Source of the DNA: Pegoplata infirma
Lineage: Eukaryota > Arthropoda > Insecta > Diptera > Anthomyiidae
Direction: 5' to 3'
Length of the DNA stretch: 64,000 nucleotides
NCBI GenBank assembly: GCA_963921195.1
Contig: OY992536.1
Location: 228,072,023-228,136,022, forward strand
The number at the start of each line of letters is the position of its first letter. Position 1 is the first letter of the stretch. Of the stretch, positions 44,206 to 56,402 are shown piece after piece. Made by a program: the position numbers and the translations under genes. Under the pieces are notes generated by a model. It saw only the letters and a list, made by a program, of their open reading frames with translations, was not told the origin of the DNA and made no database searches.

Positions 44206-44938
44206 CCCAGCAAAACTTAGATTACCAAATAAGGTATAAAATAAGGTAAAGGATCTCTTATTTTATACATTGCAGCATTGATGATTTTAACAGGCGATGA
44301 GACTCAAAGTAATGCATCTACATTATCACATAGAATACCAGTAAGGTATAAAATAAGTCATAAATTTATAACGAAGAATACGAGTAAGGTGTAAAATATT
44401 TGATATTTTATAGGTTACGAGAAATGAAATAATATAGCATACCAGAAGATAATATATAAGGTGTTACGAGTAGTGAAAAAGTAATTTTGTATTAAATTTA
44501 CTCACGTGATTGTAAGTGAGTGTAAGTAGATAAAATATGCTCGTGAGTGTTTGTCGTTAGAAATTTCCTGTCGTGAGCCCATCTCTAGTTTAAACTTATG
44601 CATTTTTTTATACAATAATTATTTTTTATGTTATTGTAATGCATTATGCATCCAATTATAAATAATGCATTATTTCAAACTTTCAAATAATACATATTGT
44701 AACCAAATATAAGTCATCCATGATTTAATGTTTAGAAATAATAAATATGAAATACATTTTTTCCAATAATCATGCATTACGTAGCAACTTATTAGTAATG
44801 CATTATTTTTCACTTGAAAATAATACGTTGTAGAACAAATGTTTGGTAAGACATTCTAAAATAATGCTACAAATAAGTTGTATACATTACCTGGTAATGT
44901 GTTATATAATCACTACCCATTACCAAAGTTTTGCTGGG
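44206..44938 (-). mobile_element. CCCAGCAAAACTT-ended element, copy 2, 733 bp
   Basis: Inverted copy of 8564-9416 with the same tips (CCCAGCAAAACTT / AAAGTTTTGCTGGG). It lacks the 117-bp nested MITE and so provides its empty site. Non-coding. Confidence 0.88.
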
Positions 44939-45099
44939 ATGCCAGAATATATCATTTCTTCTAATATATATGATATAAATTTCACCCTTTAATGACCAAA
45001 CGATTTAAAAAAAAAATATCTTAGTACCTAAAATCGCGATTAATTCGCGGTAAAAGAAAAGTTTCACAATTTTTTATAACATATTTAGGCAATACGCGT

Positions 45100-45860
45100 T
45101 GGTATTACTGAAAAAATCACTGTACCAATCATTGTACCAGTAGTTTATAAAAAATCGGTGATACTTTTTTGTAACAAGAAAATTTAATATGGTCTAAAAA
45201 GTCTATAATCATCAAAATTTTTTAACCCGCCTCTGATTTAATGATGACACATCAAGTGGGCTTTCATTTAAAGAAAATTTCATCCGATTTCGTGTAAAGC
45301 CTTGGATGTGCCAGATCAAAACAGGTTTATATAAAATCATCGCGCTTTTCGCTCAGAATGGCTTAAAGTAAAAAGTCAAAAAGCAAATCAGTTCTACTCG
45401 TTAAGGCACGTCTTTTGGTGTATTAAAATGAACATGATGCATTAATTGCTACTAAAAAAAATAGGAAACAGATTTGCAAATTTCGCACAATTTTCAAAAA
45501 TGCCATAAAATTTTTGCAATTTATTTTTTACAAACCCGCCAGTGATTTTTTTATGTAAACTCACAAAAAACTCGGTTTACGCAAGAGTCCACCAAATTTC
45601 GAATGAAACCGCGAATGTGCCTCGCGAAAAACTGGTATTTTAAAAAAATTACGTTTTTTCTTGCAAACTTTGATCTGCTGAAACTCCTTAAGTATTCGTG
45701 GCACATTAACGGGATTAATTCCAAAATATTAAGAATTACAACAGCTACCAACTCTAGTTCAACTTTTTTCATTTTATAGAGGGGGCCGAAATCCCTGATC
45801 AAAAAACCTCGAAAATTTAAAAACTCTTAATTTTTGGTTTCAAAACTTAACCGTCTTATA
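45100..45860. repeat. Dispersed repeat, inverted relative of 14.3 kb and 11.2 kb
   Basis: The left part (45100-45300) matches 14341-14616 in reverse. The right part (45345-45790) matches 11240-11690 in reverse. It is therefore the longest copy of a family whose other copies are partial. The 83-codon minus frame at 45551-45802 resembles, in codons, the 26629-26889 frame, which reflects shared repeat DNA and not proven coding. Confidence 0.65.
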
Positions 45861-46710
45861 ACTTCTTACCAAGCGATGAAGCATCTATCAAACCAGCATT
45901 AAAATAATCTCTTATATGTACTGACTTTGTGTTATGCCGGAAAAGATTGAAATATAAGGAGAACTTAAAAAAAAAAAGCGAAAGAATGTAAAAACTATGG
46001 ATTATTTCAAGCCATTTTTATCGATTTTTCAACTTTAACCCTCTGTAAGTTTTACGGATAAAGTGGGGTAATCCTTAAACATTGCTCAGTGATGGTTCAA
46101 GGTCTTGTTAACACAACTGCATTTACAGTTTTTCTTAATTCCAAAAACTGCCGGTTTTTTATAACATTTATTTCAGTTTCACTGAGTTGAAATTTAAAAA
46201 AGATTTCTTGATATACATACTAATATTATTTTATATCTATTTTTTTAGATTTTGACTTTTTTAACAAAAACGCTAAGTCTGAAGATAATCGAAATTAACA
46301 CTAAAACAAGAAAACACAAAGGAAATCATCGTTCCTGTAATAAGCCCTTTGTTCACATCTTTCGTAATTGATATCAATCGAAAGACTTGATATATTAGAT
46401 ATTTTATGTTCAATTTATTTTTTTTAAATATCAAAATGTATTCTCGTATCTATAAGCTTAATTATATATTTTTATATAGTCACCAAAAATGCAAACTATA
46501 GTAACTAAATAATCAAAATCATCAAACTAAAAGTGTCCATTAAAATATATGAAAAACACCAGTAATGAATAAAATTTTTTTTTTTATTTTTAATTATACT
46601 TACGTACATCGTTTGAAATTCTGGTGAATATATACATAATAATCTATAACATATAGTTTAAGATGAAAAAATAAATAAAAAATATTAAAAATAATGTAAA
46701 AGAAATTAAA
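45861..46710. other. Gene-free AT-rich stretch
   Basis: Nothing recognised. Confidence 0.4.
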
Positions 46711-46714
46711 AACA

Positions 46715-46935
46715 ACATCATATATGATCCAATATATGATTCAATATATGATCCAATATATGATTCAATATATGATCTAATATATGATCACATATATTGG
46801 ATCATATATGATCGTGTCTTATATAAGCGCCAATTTTGGAATATGTTCATATATGAGACCATATTTGATACTATATATGATACTGTATATGGTCTCATAT
46901 ATGATATCATATATGATGATATACAACATTTTTAG
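46715..46935. repeat. ATATATGATCCA tandem repeat with inverted part
   Basis: Six or more units of about 15 bp (CAATATATGATTCAATATAT type) at 46720-46795 are followed by inverted units (ATATATTGGATCATATATGA) and by ATATATGAGACC / GGTCTCATATATGA at 46850-46915. Almost every stretch is self-complementary. Confidence 0.88.
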
Positions 46936-46964
46936 CCGGGTAGCAAAAAATAAATTAAATTAAT

Positions 46965-47280
46965 TTATTTTGTGTGTTTTAATTGTAATTAAATAATAAA
47001 AATTAGTTATTTATTCGACCTTTTAATTGTGCAATGAAAAAGAGTTTATTCTGATTCGAGGCCTTTTCATGTTCCCCATTATGAAATAACATAACAAGTA
47101 CTTATGATAACTCTACTTTCTTTATTGGGATATTCTCCCATTAAATACTCATAGAGTTTCTTGCTTTCAAAAATGTTGGTAATTTTCAGGAATGAATTGA
47201 CGATCGTTTTTAATTCATTGCACAATTAAAAGGTCGAATAAATAATTAATTTTTATTATTTAATAAAAATTAAAACACAC
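46965..47280. mobile_element. Foldback element, about 315 bp
   Basis: TTATTCGACCTTTTAATTGTG (47010) is answered by CACAATTAAAAGGTCGAATA (47220), with GTGTGTTTTAATT..AATTAAAACACAC at the tips (46971, 47280). The centre is about 175 bp and not inverted. Confidence 0.82.
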
Positions 47281-48715
47281 TTGGTAACCCTCTTGATACG
47301 AGAGAATTTGTTTTCTATAACAGAAGGCAATTTTAATTTTTTTGTAAATTTTTTTTTTTTGGATTTTTTTCTTTTTGGTAAGAAAATTTTTTGCGTGAGT
47401 AGATTTTGCGTGACTCACGCGTGAGCGTGATTGAATCTCCACCTTCCATTATTATGTTTACATAAAAAATGCGTTTCTCCGAGTTTATTTAGGATCCTCC
47501 AGGAGAATTTTTTCACAGTATTGAGTTTTAAAGATATCTCGTTTTATCAAAAACCTCAAATGTTTTCAAAAAATTAAAGCTCATTTAAGGGTTATCATTA
47601 AAATACCGGCTTAATGAATAGTAACAAAACATACAGATGTAAAAGAGAATTTGGTAACATTTGTTTGTATTAAGTTTTTTTTTTTTCTTCCTTCAAAAAC
47701 TAAACCATCTAAGCAAAAAAGGTTTCCTACATTTCACTCACTCCCTCTGCACCAATTTAAATGAATGAAATTTTTCTTTTCTAAGGAATATTAGAATCTT
47801 AAGAGACTAATTTACGAGTATAAGCACGATTGTGTATTTGCTAATGTAGAGAAAGGAAGTAGATATACATAGCAACAGTATTTATTAATGGCACCTAGAC
47901 TCCGTCTAATACTTTACATTACCTTCTTCCGACTTCCATTTTCATGCATAATCCTTTACCATCAAGTTTTTGTGTTTCCACTGTTTATTTTTTTTTTTTT
48001 GTAGTACTTACACTATGCTGACAATTTCATTTGAACTTTATGTTCAGCTTAGTATTTTTTGTATAGAATTTTGATACAAATACAATGGTACAACCCCCCC
48101 CCCCCCAACACCAACACCACTCAATATTCCCACAACAAAAAACCAAATTCAGGAAAATATTCATTTGTATTCAAGACTTGTTGTGTTGAACATTCTTAAT
48201 TAGGTTAAATCTACTCGAGCCATTAAAGTCAATGTAGTCAACACATACAATACTACTACAACTGTTTTGTGTATGTGTTGGCAGGAAATAGTGAAAGTAG
48301 TAGCACTCATCCTCGTGTTTATCATTATTAGAATACATATACAAACACAAATGAAATACAAAGAATAAAAGATTATTAACAGTGGCGTGTTTTGAATTTG
48401 AAAGATTGTCAAAATTATATGAAATTGGGTTTTTTAAAATCATCGTACATAAGAAGTTCCAAATCTTTGATTAATAAACATTGTTCGATTACCGATATCT
48501 GGGAGTTAATAATGTTTTTATATAAAATAATATTTCTGAAATGTTTAAAACGTCACTGTTTTTCAACAACGTAATCTTCTCATACAACGAAATTTTAAGT
48601 TTTTGTTTCAATTCAACACTTTTATTTTGAACAACAAGTCGTCTTCATCATTATCAGCAGAAGCATATTAAACAGAAACAAAAACTGGAAAATGTCCTCA
48701 TTTTTATCTACAAAA
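47281..48715. other. Gene-free stretch
   Basis: TGCGTGACTCACGCGTGAGC (47409) echoes the motif of the element at 59396-59904. A poly-C run lies at 48097-48110. The overlapping minus frames at 48171-48443 carry no recognisable domain. Confidence 0.45.
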
Positions 48716-49360
48716 AATGTTCAAGAGTCTTAAAATTTTTATAAAGGAAAAATGTAAGATTTAAAATTTAAAAATTTTTCTATAGAAAAAACTTTAGAAT
48801 TTTTCGAAAGATAAAATCTGAGAAATTTGCTATAGGACAAATTTTTGTAGAAATTCTTTATGCAAAATGTCTAAAAATATTAAAATTTTTCCAATGAAGA
48901 AATGTCCCGGAGTTTTAGAAACTTTTCATCTAAAAAAAGGGGAATGGGGGATTTTTCTAGGCTAAGCATTACTTAGTAATGCATTACATAATCATAACCA
49001 TTTTTAAGGTTTGGGGTGGTTCTAAAAAATGGAGCTTGATTTAAAAAAAATTTCCCCCCTAAACTCAAGAGCTGGATCTGCCCCTTGAATATTAAAATTT
49101 TACTTTAGAAAAAGTACAAACATTTTTTTAGACGAAAAATTTTTAAATTTTTCTTAGATTTTTCTCTGAGAAAATTCTGACAGTTTTAAAAGAAACATCT
49201 TACAATATTTCTATAGGAAAAAATTTGAGAACTTTTTAAAAAAAAATTATAATTCTTTTCTTTTTTTAAAATCTAAAAAAAAGACTAAAAAATGGAAAGA
49301 GAAAAAGAAAAGTAAATTTTGTGAGAATTTTTTTCTAGGAAAAATTTCCAAATTTGTCCA
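48716..49360 (+). repeat. Palindromic 35-bp repeat array 6, highly degenerate
   Basis: TTTTTCTATAGAAAAAA and AAATGTC..GAGTTTTAGA phrases recur at about 35-bp spacing. GGAGCTTGATT then GAGCTGGATCTGCCCC (49069-49084) resembles the GC-rich terminus seen at the other arrays. A TAAGCATTACTTAGTAATGC segment (48961) resembles the 8564-type element. Confidence 0.6.
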
Positions 49361-49364
49361 ATCT

Positions 49365-49766
49365 TATAAGGAAGGTATTCCACACCTTACACTCCGATTG
49401 TCCTACGCTTTTTTATCGGCTATCGTGATTCGTATTTCTTCCAAAGAAACTTTATGAAGATTCTATATGGATAGAAAGGTTTTTTTAGAACCTATCCAAT
49501 GGTGTGTCGGACTTTGTCAAAAATGTGTAAATGTTGAGCTACTTTATATGGAAAAGAATGTTCGTACCCCCAAATTCATATTTGTAATAATATATTAAGT
49601 TTAGCCGACATGTGTTTTTGCTTTTGGCGAAATTCCTGTTATTTCGGCTTTTATTCAGATTTTCCCGAAATGCCATAATTTTTCATAAGGTGGCAACCCT
49701 TTTTTAAACCACCGGGATCGCCGATAAAAAATAGCAGGTTAAGCGTAGTTTTCGGTACTTATTAAC
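49365..49766. mobile_element. Diverged CAAGG-type TIR element, partial
   Basis: AAGGAAGGTATTCC, GATTGTCCTACGC and CGGCTTTTATTCAGATTTTCCC match the left arm and centre at 51736-52100 (CGGCTTTTATACGGATTTTCCC there). The right end is cut by the next element. Confidence 0.65.
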
Positions 49767-51070
49767 ATATGGGACATTCCATGCCAAATCGCACACACTT
49801 TCAGACCCGACCCCCTTCGATCCATTTTATTTTTGGATATGATGTAGTACACAGAAAAAAATAATAAAAATATTTAAGTAAATTTTTAATACTATTGAGT
49901 AAAAAATTATTCAATTTTGCACCAGTAAATGATTTAATAGTATTGAGTAATTTTTTTAAAAAAAATTTATTAAATGTTTGAAAAAAAAATTGAGTAAATT
50001 TTTAGTTGACACAATTAAAAATGTACTCAAAATTGATCTATTTATTTTTTAAAAAGTTTAAAAAAGTTTTAAATTTTTTACAAAACAAAAAACTTGTTAT
50101 TGTTGTCTGGATAGCCCTATATGAAACTAAGAAAATTGCGTTTTTGGTCTTTCAAATTTTCAAAAACTAGGCATAGGAGGCGTGGTCAAATATTGGAAAA
50201 ATTATCAAATTTGTGGCGAGTTGCCTTGATTAAATATTTATCACATTAAAACGGAATGCACCACAATGTCATAAATTTAAATTCTTATATAGTTTTGTAT
50301 GGGCTATCGATTAAATTTTTTTTTGGAAAATTTTCAGAACCCGTTCTGAAAATTTCCATTTTTTTAAAAAGTAAATTTATCATAAATCCGGCCACTTTTT
50401 TTTCTTTTTTAAATTTTTTTTAAAGCTTGTCCATACACACAAAAAAATTCAGAAACACGTTCTTCGTTTTTTTCGAGAAAATCGCATTTGAACTTTAAAT
50501 TTCATAACAATTTTGTAATTTGCTAGTATTTCTTTGTTTTAACGTTGCGAATGAGTAATATTAATTGCATAAATATTCCTCATACGCTCTGTTGAAACAA
50601 GAAAATATAAGCAAATTTCTAAATTGTTATGAAATTTAAAATTCAAATGCGATTTTCTCAAAAAAAAAAACGAAAAATGTGGTTCTGAATTTTTTTGTGT
50701 GGATGGACAAACATCTAAACTTTAAAACAAAAAATTTTAAAAATAAAAAAAAAAGTGGCCGGATTTTTTATAAATTTACTTTTTTAAAAAAATTTTAAAC
50801 GATAGCCCATACAAAACTATATAAGAATGTAAATTTTTGAGATTGTGGTGCATTCCGTTTTAATGTGATAAATACTTAATCAAGGCAACTCGCCACAAAT
50901 TTGACCATTTTTAGAATATTTGACCACGCCTCCTAAGCCCAGTTTTTGAAAAATTAAAAAACCAAAAACGCCATTTTCTAAGTTCCATATAGGGCTATCC
51001 ATACAACCTATTCAGAAGTTTGCAGTACACATGTTTTTTTTTTCGGTGGACATTTGGTGTGGAATGCCTC
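49767..51070. mobile_element. Palindromic element, about 1.3 kb, with GGAATGCC-type end
   Basis: GATAGCCCTATATGAAAC (50112) and GGCGTGGTCAAATATTGG (50179) in the left arm are mirrored by CCATATAGGGCTATCC and TTTGACCACGCCTCCTAAGC in the right (50920-51000). The centre is near 50555. The right end is GACATTTGGTGTGGAATGCC; the left has GGGACATTCCATGCCAAATC at 49770. An ACACAGAAAAAAAT-type insertion or junction lies at 49851. Related single arms occur at 36.7 and 41.9 kb. Confidence 0.75.
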
Positions 51071-51392
51071 ATATATGTATATCTGAGCTTACAATGCCAG
51101 ACTGAGTTCAAATATTATGTTTTTTGTAAAAAAAGCAGAAAAACAAGTGGATATTTATGATGATATATACAAAAAAAAAACTATAAACTAAACGAGAATT
51201 TAAAAAACTATGAGAGCTTAAAAAAATTAAAAAAACTTTTAAATTTTTATTAAATTATTTACTTAAATTGTTTTTAAAATTTTTAAGTAAATTTTTAATT
51301 GCGTCAATTAAAAATTACAAAATTTTTGTTTTGAAATTTAAACAAGTGATTACTCAAATTTCTTTCCTACATATTTTTTTCTGTGTACGTAT
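49851..51392. mobile_element. Possible ACACAGAAAAAAA-ended element overlapping the palindrome
   Basis: TACACAGAAAAAAATAATAA at 49851 and ATATTTTTTTCTGTGTACG at about 51375 are inverted. TATTTAAGTAAATTTTTAAT near 49880 and ATTTTTAAGTAAATTTTTAA near 51277 share a further phrase. Either one element was split by the palindrome, or two ends lie near each other by chance. Confidence 0.4.
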
Positions 51393-51735
51393 TAAATGCA
51401 ACTGGCACAACAATTTTCAGTCTTCTATTCTAAGTTGGTGTTGAGTAATAATTATTCAAAATGGCGATTTAAAAAAAAAATAAAATAAATGTGGAATAAA
51501 TCCACATTAAAAATAATCTTTAGAAATACAATGTTTTCTTCTTCAATCACAAACCCTTAATAACAAACAGAAATGGCATACGCCGATAAAAACACTAAAA
51601 TAAAAAATTTAAATTTTCAATTAATTTTGAGCAAAATTGTAAATTTTGAAAATTGTACCTTTTTTTGACTATGATTAATTTAACATGGTGCTCCAAAAAA
51701 CTTAAGTTGTTAGATATTGACCGCAAATCCACTTA

Positions 51736-52238
51736 CAAGGAGGGTCTTTAACAGGGCACCAACCGTTTGTCCTGAAACTTGCACATAGGAAAGAGGGGAG
51801 CAAAATAAGAGTTACGTGTTTATTATTGCTGTCCAATCTCACATCTAGCGGGTCAAAGGGGAGGGTGAAAAACTGATTTTTTTTAGTTTTTTGAGGATTT
51901 TCCCCATTTCTTCAAAAAAAACTATATGAACATTTTATACAGGTCGGCTTCGTTAAGTTCGTTATTGTTCAAAATGTATTATCGTTGGGTACCGCCAAAA
52001 TCATATAAAATAATCTCTATCAAACTGACCCGTATTTTTTCGTTTGGCGAAATTCCTTCTATTTCGGCTTTTATACGGATTTTCCCGAAAGCTCTTAATT
52101 TTTGATAATGTGGCAACTCTTTTTTACACTTCAGATTGGGCAGCTAAAAAGAAACAGGTAACTCTTATTTTTTTCTCCCTCATTCCTATATTAAAGTTTC
52201 AGGACAATCGGTGGGTGCCCTGTGAAAGACGTTCCTTG
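51736..52238. mobile_element. CAAGGAGGG-ended TIR element with TTA duplication, 503 bp
   Basis: Left CAAGGAGGGTCTTTAACAGG then GCACCAACCGTTTGTCCTGA; right TCAGGACAATCGGTGGGTGC then CCTGTGAAAGACGTTCCTTG. The duplication TTA lies at 51733-51735 and 52239-52241. The cleanest member of a family also seen at 15.7, 29.2 and 49.4 kb. TNA duplications fit PIF/Harbinger. Confidence 0.9.
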
Positions 52239-52395
52239 TTAGCTATATTCACTTGGATTCAGAAATATGTCTCACGAAATTTTGAGGATAATCGGACATG
52301 GCTTAGGTGTGCCGCATCGGCCATGAAGTTTAAAACGAATTACACAAGGAAAATATGTTTTTTTATTAATTTTCTTAATTTTTTCCATATTTTGA

Positions 52396-52910
52396 GTTAA
52401 GTTTGAATTTAAATGGTTACAGAATTATGATTTGGATTATGATCGGTTGAAAATCAGCCAAGTTATTACAACTTCCCCAGACATCTAACCTGTGTCATAC
52501 CAACTGATTAATTAATACGAGTCCAATTTTTAAAATTTATTGAAATTATCTACTATAATAATATTTTTTTTTCTTCATGTTCCAGTGAAATATTTTTTTT
52601 AATTTCTTCCAAATTTAAGAAAAAATAAAAATTTAAAAATGGAGATTTAATAAAAGTGTTAAAAAATTAAGACATTTTTAGCATTAATTTAAATTATGAA
52701 AAATATTTGTCATCTTATTCCATTTAAACTTGAAGAATAAAAAAATTCTATTACAGTAGAAAATTTCTATAAATTTCAAATTTCTATAAATTTCAATCGT
52801 TTTCCTTAATAACTTGGCTTATTTTCAACCGATTTTAGTTTTTAGTACCATAAAAGATACACATTTGACTCCAGATCATAATTTTGTTAGCACTTTAATT
52901 CAAACTTAAC
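52396..52910. mobile_element. Foldback element, about 515 bp
   Basis: GTTAAGTTTGAATTTAAA (52396) and TTTAATTCAAACTTAAC (ending 52910) are inverted, as are GGTTGAAAATCAGCCAAGTT (52444) and AACTTGGCTTATTTTCAACC (52812). No target-site duplication resolved. Confidence 0.75.
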
Positions 52911-52959
52911 TTAAAATAACAAACAAAATTGAGAAAACAAGCAAAAATTAATATATTTT

Positions 52960-53190
52960 TTTTTTGAAATTCTAAGAAAAATTTTAAGATTTTCGAACAT
53001 TATTCATAGAAAAAAGTTCTCAGATTATTTCCTTTTCCTATTCAGTTTTCTTTTATTGCTCTCCCTTTCTATTCTTTACTTTACTTTCGCTTCCTTTCAT
53101 TTCCTTTCTTTTTTTCTGTTTTTTCTTTCTTTTGAATTCGGTTTGGGGGTGCGAGGAATTTCCTTTCTCCCCTGTGGATCCGCGCCAGCT
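52960..53190 (-). repeat. End of a composite 35-bp array element
   Basis: One or two degenerate units (AAAAAGTTCTCAGAT at 53010), a pyrimidine-rich tract (53030-53135), then GAATTCGGTTTGGGGGTGCG, TTTCCTTTCTCCCC and GGATCCGCGCC at 53187. Same order as array 3. Confidence 0.8.
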
Positions 53191-54281
53191 GATAGACAAA
53201 AAAGCCACACAAAAAATGTGCAAAAGTTAATAAAGTTTTGTGTCAATAATTTTTAATGAAAACTTTTGTGTTGTTTTTTGCAGTTTTTCGCTGGGATATG
53301 ATATATAGTTCTTGTTTATAAAAAAATCGTTAACATGTGAAAAAAATATTGTTCATACAATTTGTTACAGTTTGTCATTTTTATCATACCCTATATTCGA
53401 TTGAGATACATTTTAATTAATGGGTGATGAATGGTTTACTACTAGGTAATAAAATCAATGATATTTAATTATTTTGATATAAATCATTTAAAATTTAACA
53501 CAGATTAAGTCAAACATTGGGGTTAAAACGAAAATGTTTCAATGAAACCTATTTTAAATATTAATAAAATAAAAAATTATATAAAATATCACTCATTCGC
53601 CTCAGAACTTAAAATGCCACTGACAATAAGAGGAAGATGGTTTTAAATGTGAACTTGTTAACAATGCGTATGAGTAATATAAATCCATATAATGGTATTA
53701 AATATAACTCATACACCTCCGTACCTAAATTGAATGGGATATTTTAAATTTTACTTAATATGAATATTTCAAATCCCAGGAAATTTTCTTTGATGTTTAT
53801 AACAACCTTATAGAATTAATAGTGTCAACTTTATATTTGGGTTATCACTAATAATGGATACTTTCTATTAAGAAACAAATTTTGTAATAAATTTTGTTGT
53901 TAATCACTGAAATTGATCCCTTATAATGAATACGGTATTATTAAGTCGATATCATTCGACCATAATGTTTACCTTTTTTTTAAATATAATTTTTCATACA
54001 TAATATTTTTTATGTTGCCAGAGCTGCTGATGTTGTTTCAGCTACGCATGAAAAATTTTGTCACAAAAACAATATCAGCTGAAAAAATAACAATAAATGC
54101 ATGCAGGTACTTTATATGAGACTGTTGTTGATGAAATAAAAAAAAAATGTTTATTATATTCGCCGTAGTTTGTAACACCAACAAAAAACGCACTTTCACA
54201 TTTAACATTTACAAAATAAATATTAATGTTTTTATATTACCAAAGAAGATTTTTATATTATTTTTTTATAAAAATAACCAT
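53191..54281. other. Gene-free AT-rich stretch
   Basis: TGCGTATGAGTAATATAAAT (53667) weakly resembles 50545. Nothing else recognised. Confidence 0.4.
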
Positions 54282-55386
54282 ACACAGAGGGAAAAAAACA
54301 TATTTAAATCAAAAATTTCCAATTTTATTTTAAATATGCTACATATTTTTGAAAAAATCTATAATTTTAATATTGTTTATGATTGATTTTAAAATAACAA
54401 TTTTGTTTTAAAATTGCCTCCTTTTTGTTTTAAATTTTACCAACTTTAAATTTAATATGATGTCATTAACGTTCGTTACAAATTCAAATTTGAATTTTTA
54501 TTAGAAAATCAATATTGTTTCATGTTTAATTTTAAGTTGAACAATTTTATTTTCTGACAATTCAAAACCATGTGTCAAATTTTAATATGAAAACATATTT
54601 AATTTAAATAATGTCATAGTAAGATATTTTATTGACGCAAATACAGGCATTTTGGCAGTCAAAGGAAAAATTTGTGAAAAAAATAAAAAAACCTAACATT
54701 TTATCAATTAAAAAGTAACATTGCAAGGAAATACCAAAAAATAAAGGTAAGTAAATTAATTGTAATGTGTTTTTTGCACAGATATGTGTTAACGAAATTG
54801 TTTTGCATTTGTTTATGTTTTAGTACGTGTCTTGGGAAATGAAGTTTTTGGCAATGTACGATGAAATGGTGTTCCTGGATTACTACCCTTAGCCAACTCA
54901 TCCATTTTTTAAAAGAAGGTTAATCAAAAAGATGTTATTAGTGAAATTGTAAGTAATGTTAATTTTTTATACAGTCTATTGAGTCATGCTACGAAGATGA
55001 CCGTTTTTTCTGATTGTATAGACTGAGTTTTTACATAATATTATAGTTTTATCAGAATTTCAATATAAAAGTGTAATTTTTTCGTTTCAATTTTAAATAA
55101 AATGTTAATAAAAACATTGAAATATTTTATTTTTATTTATTAAAAAATATTGGTTTATGACATCATAAAAATAATATTACGTCAACGTTAAATCAAAATT
55201 GGTTTCAATTTTAAATTAAAGTGGAACAACTTTAATTTTAACATGAGCGTTTTTATTTGGTCATTTTAAAAATAAACATGAAAATATTTAAAATAAGTAG
55301 AAACAAACTTTGTTCTATTTCGTCACTGTTTTATATTTAATTTAAAGTTGTTTCTGTTTGATTTTAATATTTTTTTTTCTTAGTGT
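54282..55386. mobile_element. TIR element with ACAC-A-GAAAAAA ends, about 1.1 kb
   Basis: Left ACACAGAGGGAAAAAAACAT then TTAAATCAAAA; right TTTGATTTTAATATT then CTTAGTGT. TTTTAAATTT-rich phrases alternate through the body. The target-site duplication is not clear and there is no transposase. Confidence 0.6.
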
Positions 55387-55573
55387 AGTGCAGATAAAGG
55401 GCGTTCATTTATTCTGTTTTTTTTTTCACGGAACCAAAAAATAAACATAAGCCTTAAATAAATCGATTTATAAATAGATACTGTAAAACGGCTCTATTTT
55501 TTACTCGTGTTTTTTATTTGAAAGATAAACTATCGTAATATTATTAAAATTTTATAATTTAAAATTTAGCCAA

Positions 55574-55831
55574 CCAGAATTGCCGGGGTTGCCAAATCTG
55601 TTGCACAGCAAAAACTACAGAGCCGATTCTAATAAAACAATTTCGGTTTGTAAGTTAATAAAAAAAAAATTAAAAAAATTTTCACGATAAGTACTAGAGA
55701 ACTTAGTAATCTAAAAATCAAAATAAAAAAATCATGAAAACTGGTTCTGTAGTTTTAGCTGTTCAATTACAGCCGATTTCGTCCGTTAAAAATAGCATCC
55801 CACAATTGAGTAGCAACCCTGGCAATTCTGG
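55574..55831. mobile_element. Foldback MITE with 8-bp TSD, 258 bp
   Basis: Ends CCAGAATTGCCGGGGTTGCC and GCAACCCTGGCAATTCTGG are inverted. The exact duplication TTAGCCAA lies at 55566-55573 and 55832-55839. The 8-bp duplication suggests hAT or P. A diverged relative is at 35235-35560. Confidence 0.9.
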
Positions 55832-56402
55832 TTAGCCAAATTTTGTGTTATAAAATTAAAAAAAAAAAGTTTACGATTTATATTTTTTTGTAGCTTTTTA
55901 AAAATTGTTAAAATAACGTTTTTTTTTTAGTACCACCCCCTTAAGTTAACAGGTTTTTTCTGCAAAACATATGCAGAACAGAAACATTATTTTGACAAAG
56001 CAGTTGCCTTTTTTCCACTTTTGACTTTCCCAAGTGTACGCTGAATTTTGTATGTAGTACAGATTTCATACATGTGACCTGAGCATTGAGGCATTAGTTT
56101 TTTCATGTAAAATATCAATGATCAAGCCAGCATTGGCATTGTTTTTTCATATAATAGTAATGCCAGGTCCCAAGTATGACAGATTTGAGGTTACACAAAT
56201 TTAATTAAATCGTGGCGTCCTGTGAATCAAGTTTCTTAATTTCAAAAACTAAAAAAAAAAAAACAAAAAATAATAAAAATGTGTCTTGCGGTTCAAAATT
56301 AACACAAATATCAAAAAACATTAACATTGGTCGAATAGTTTTCGAAGTATCGCTATTTGAAAATTGCTGAAAATTGCGGTTTTTTCCTACAGTGTTAAGA
56401 AT
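55832..56402. other. Gene-free stretch
   Basis: AT-rich with a T run at 55920; no feature recognised. Confidence 0.4.

Noticed and set aside
52044..52400. 118-codon plus frame
   Set aside because: Lies across the right half of a TIR element and its flank; the same phrases at 29.7 and 15.9 kb are not open.
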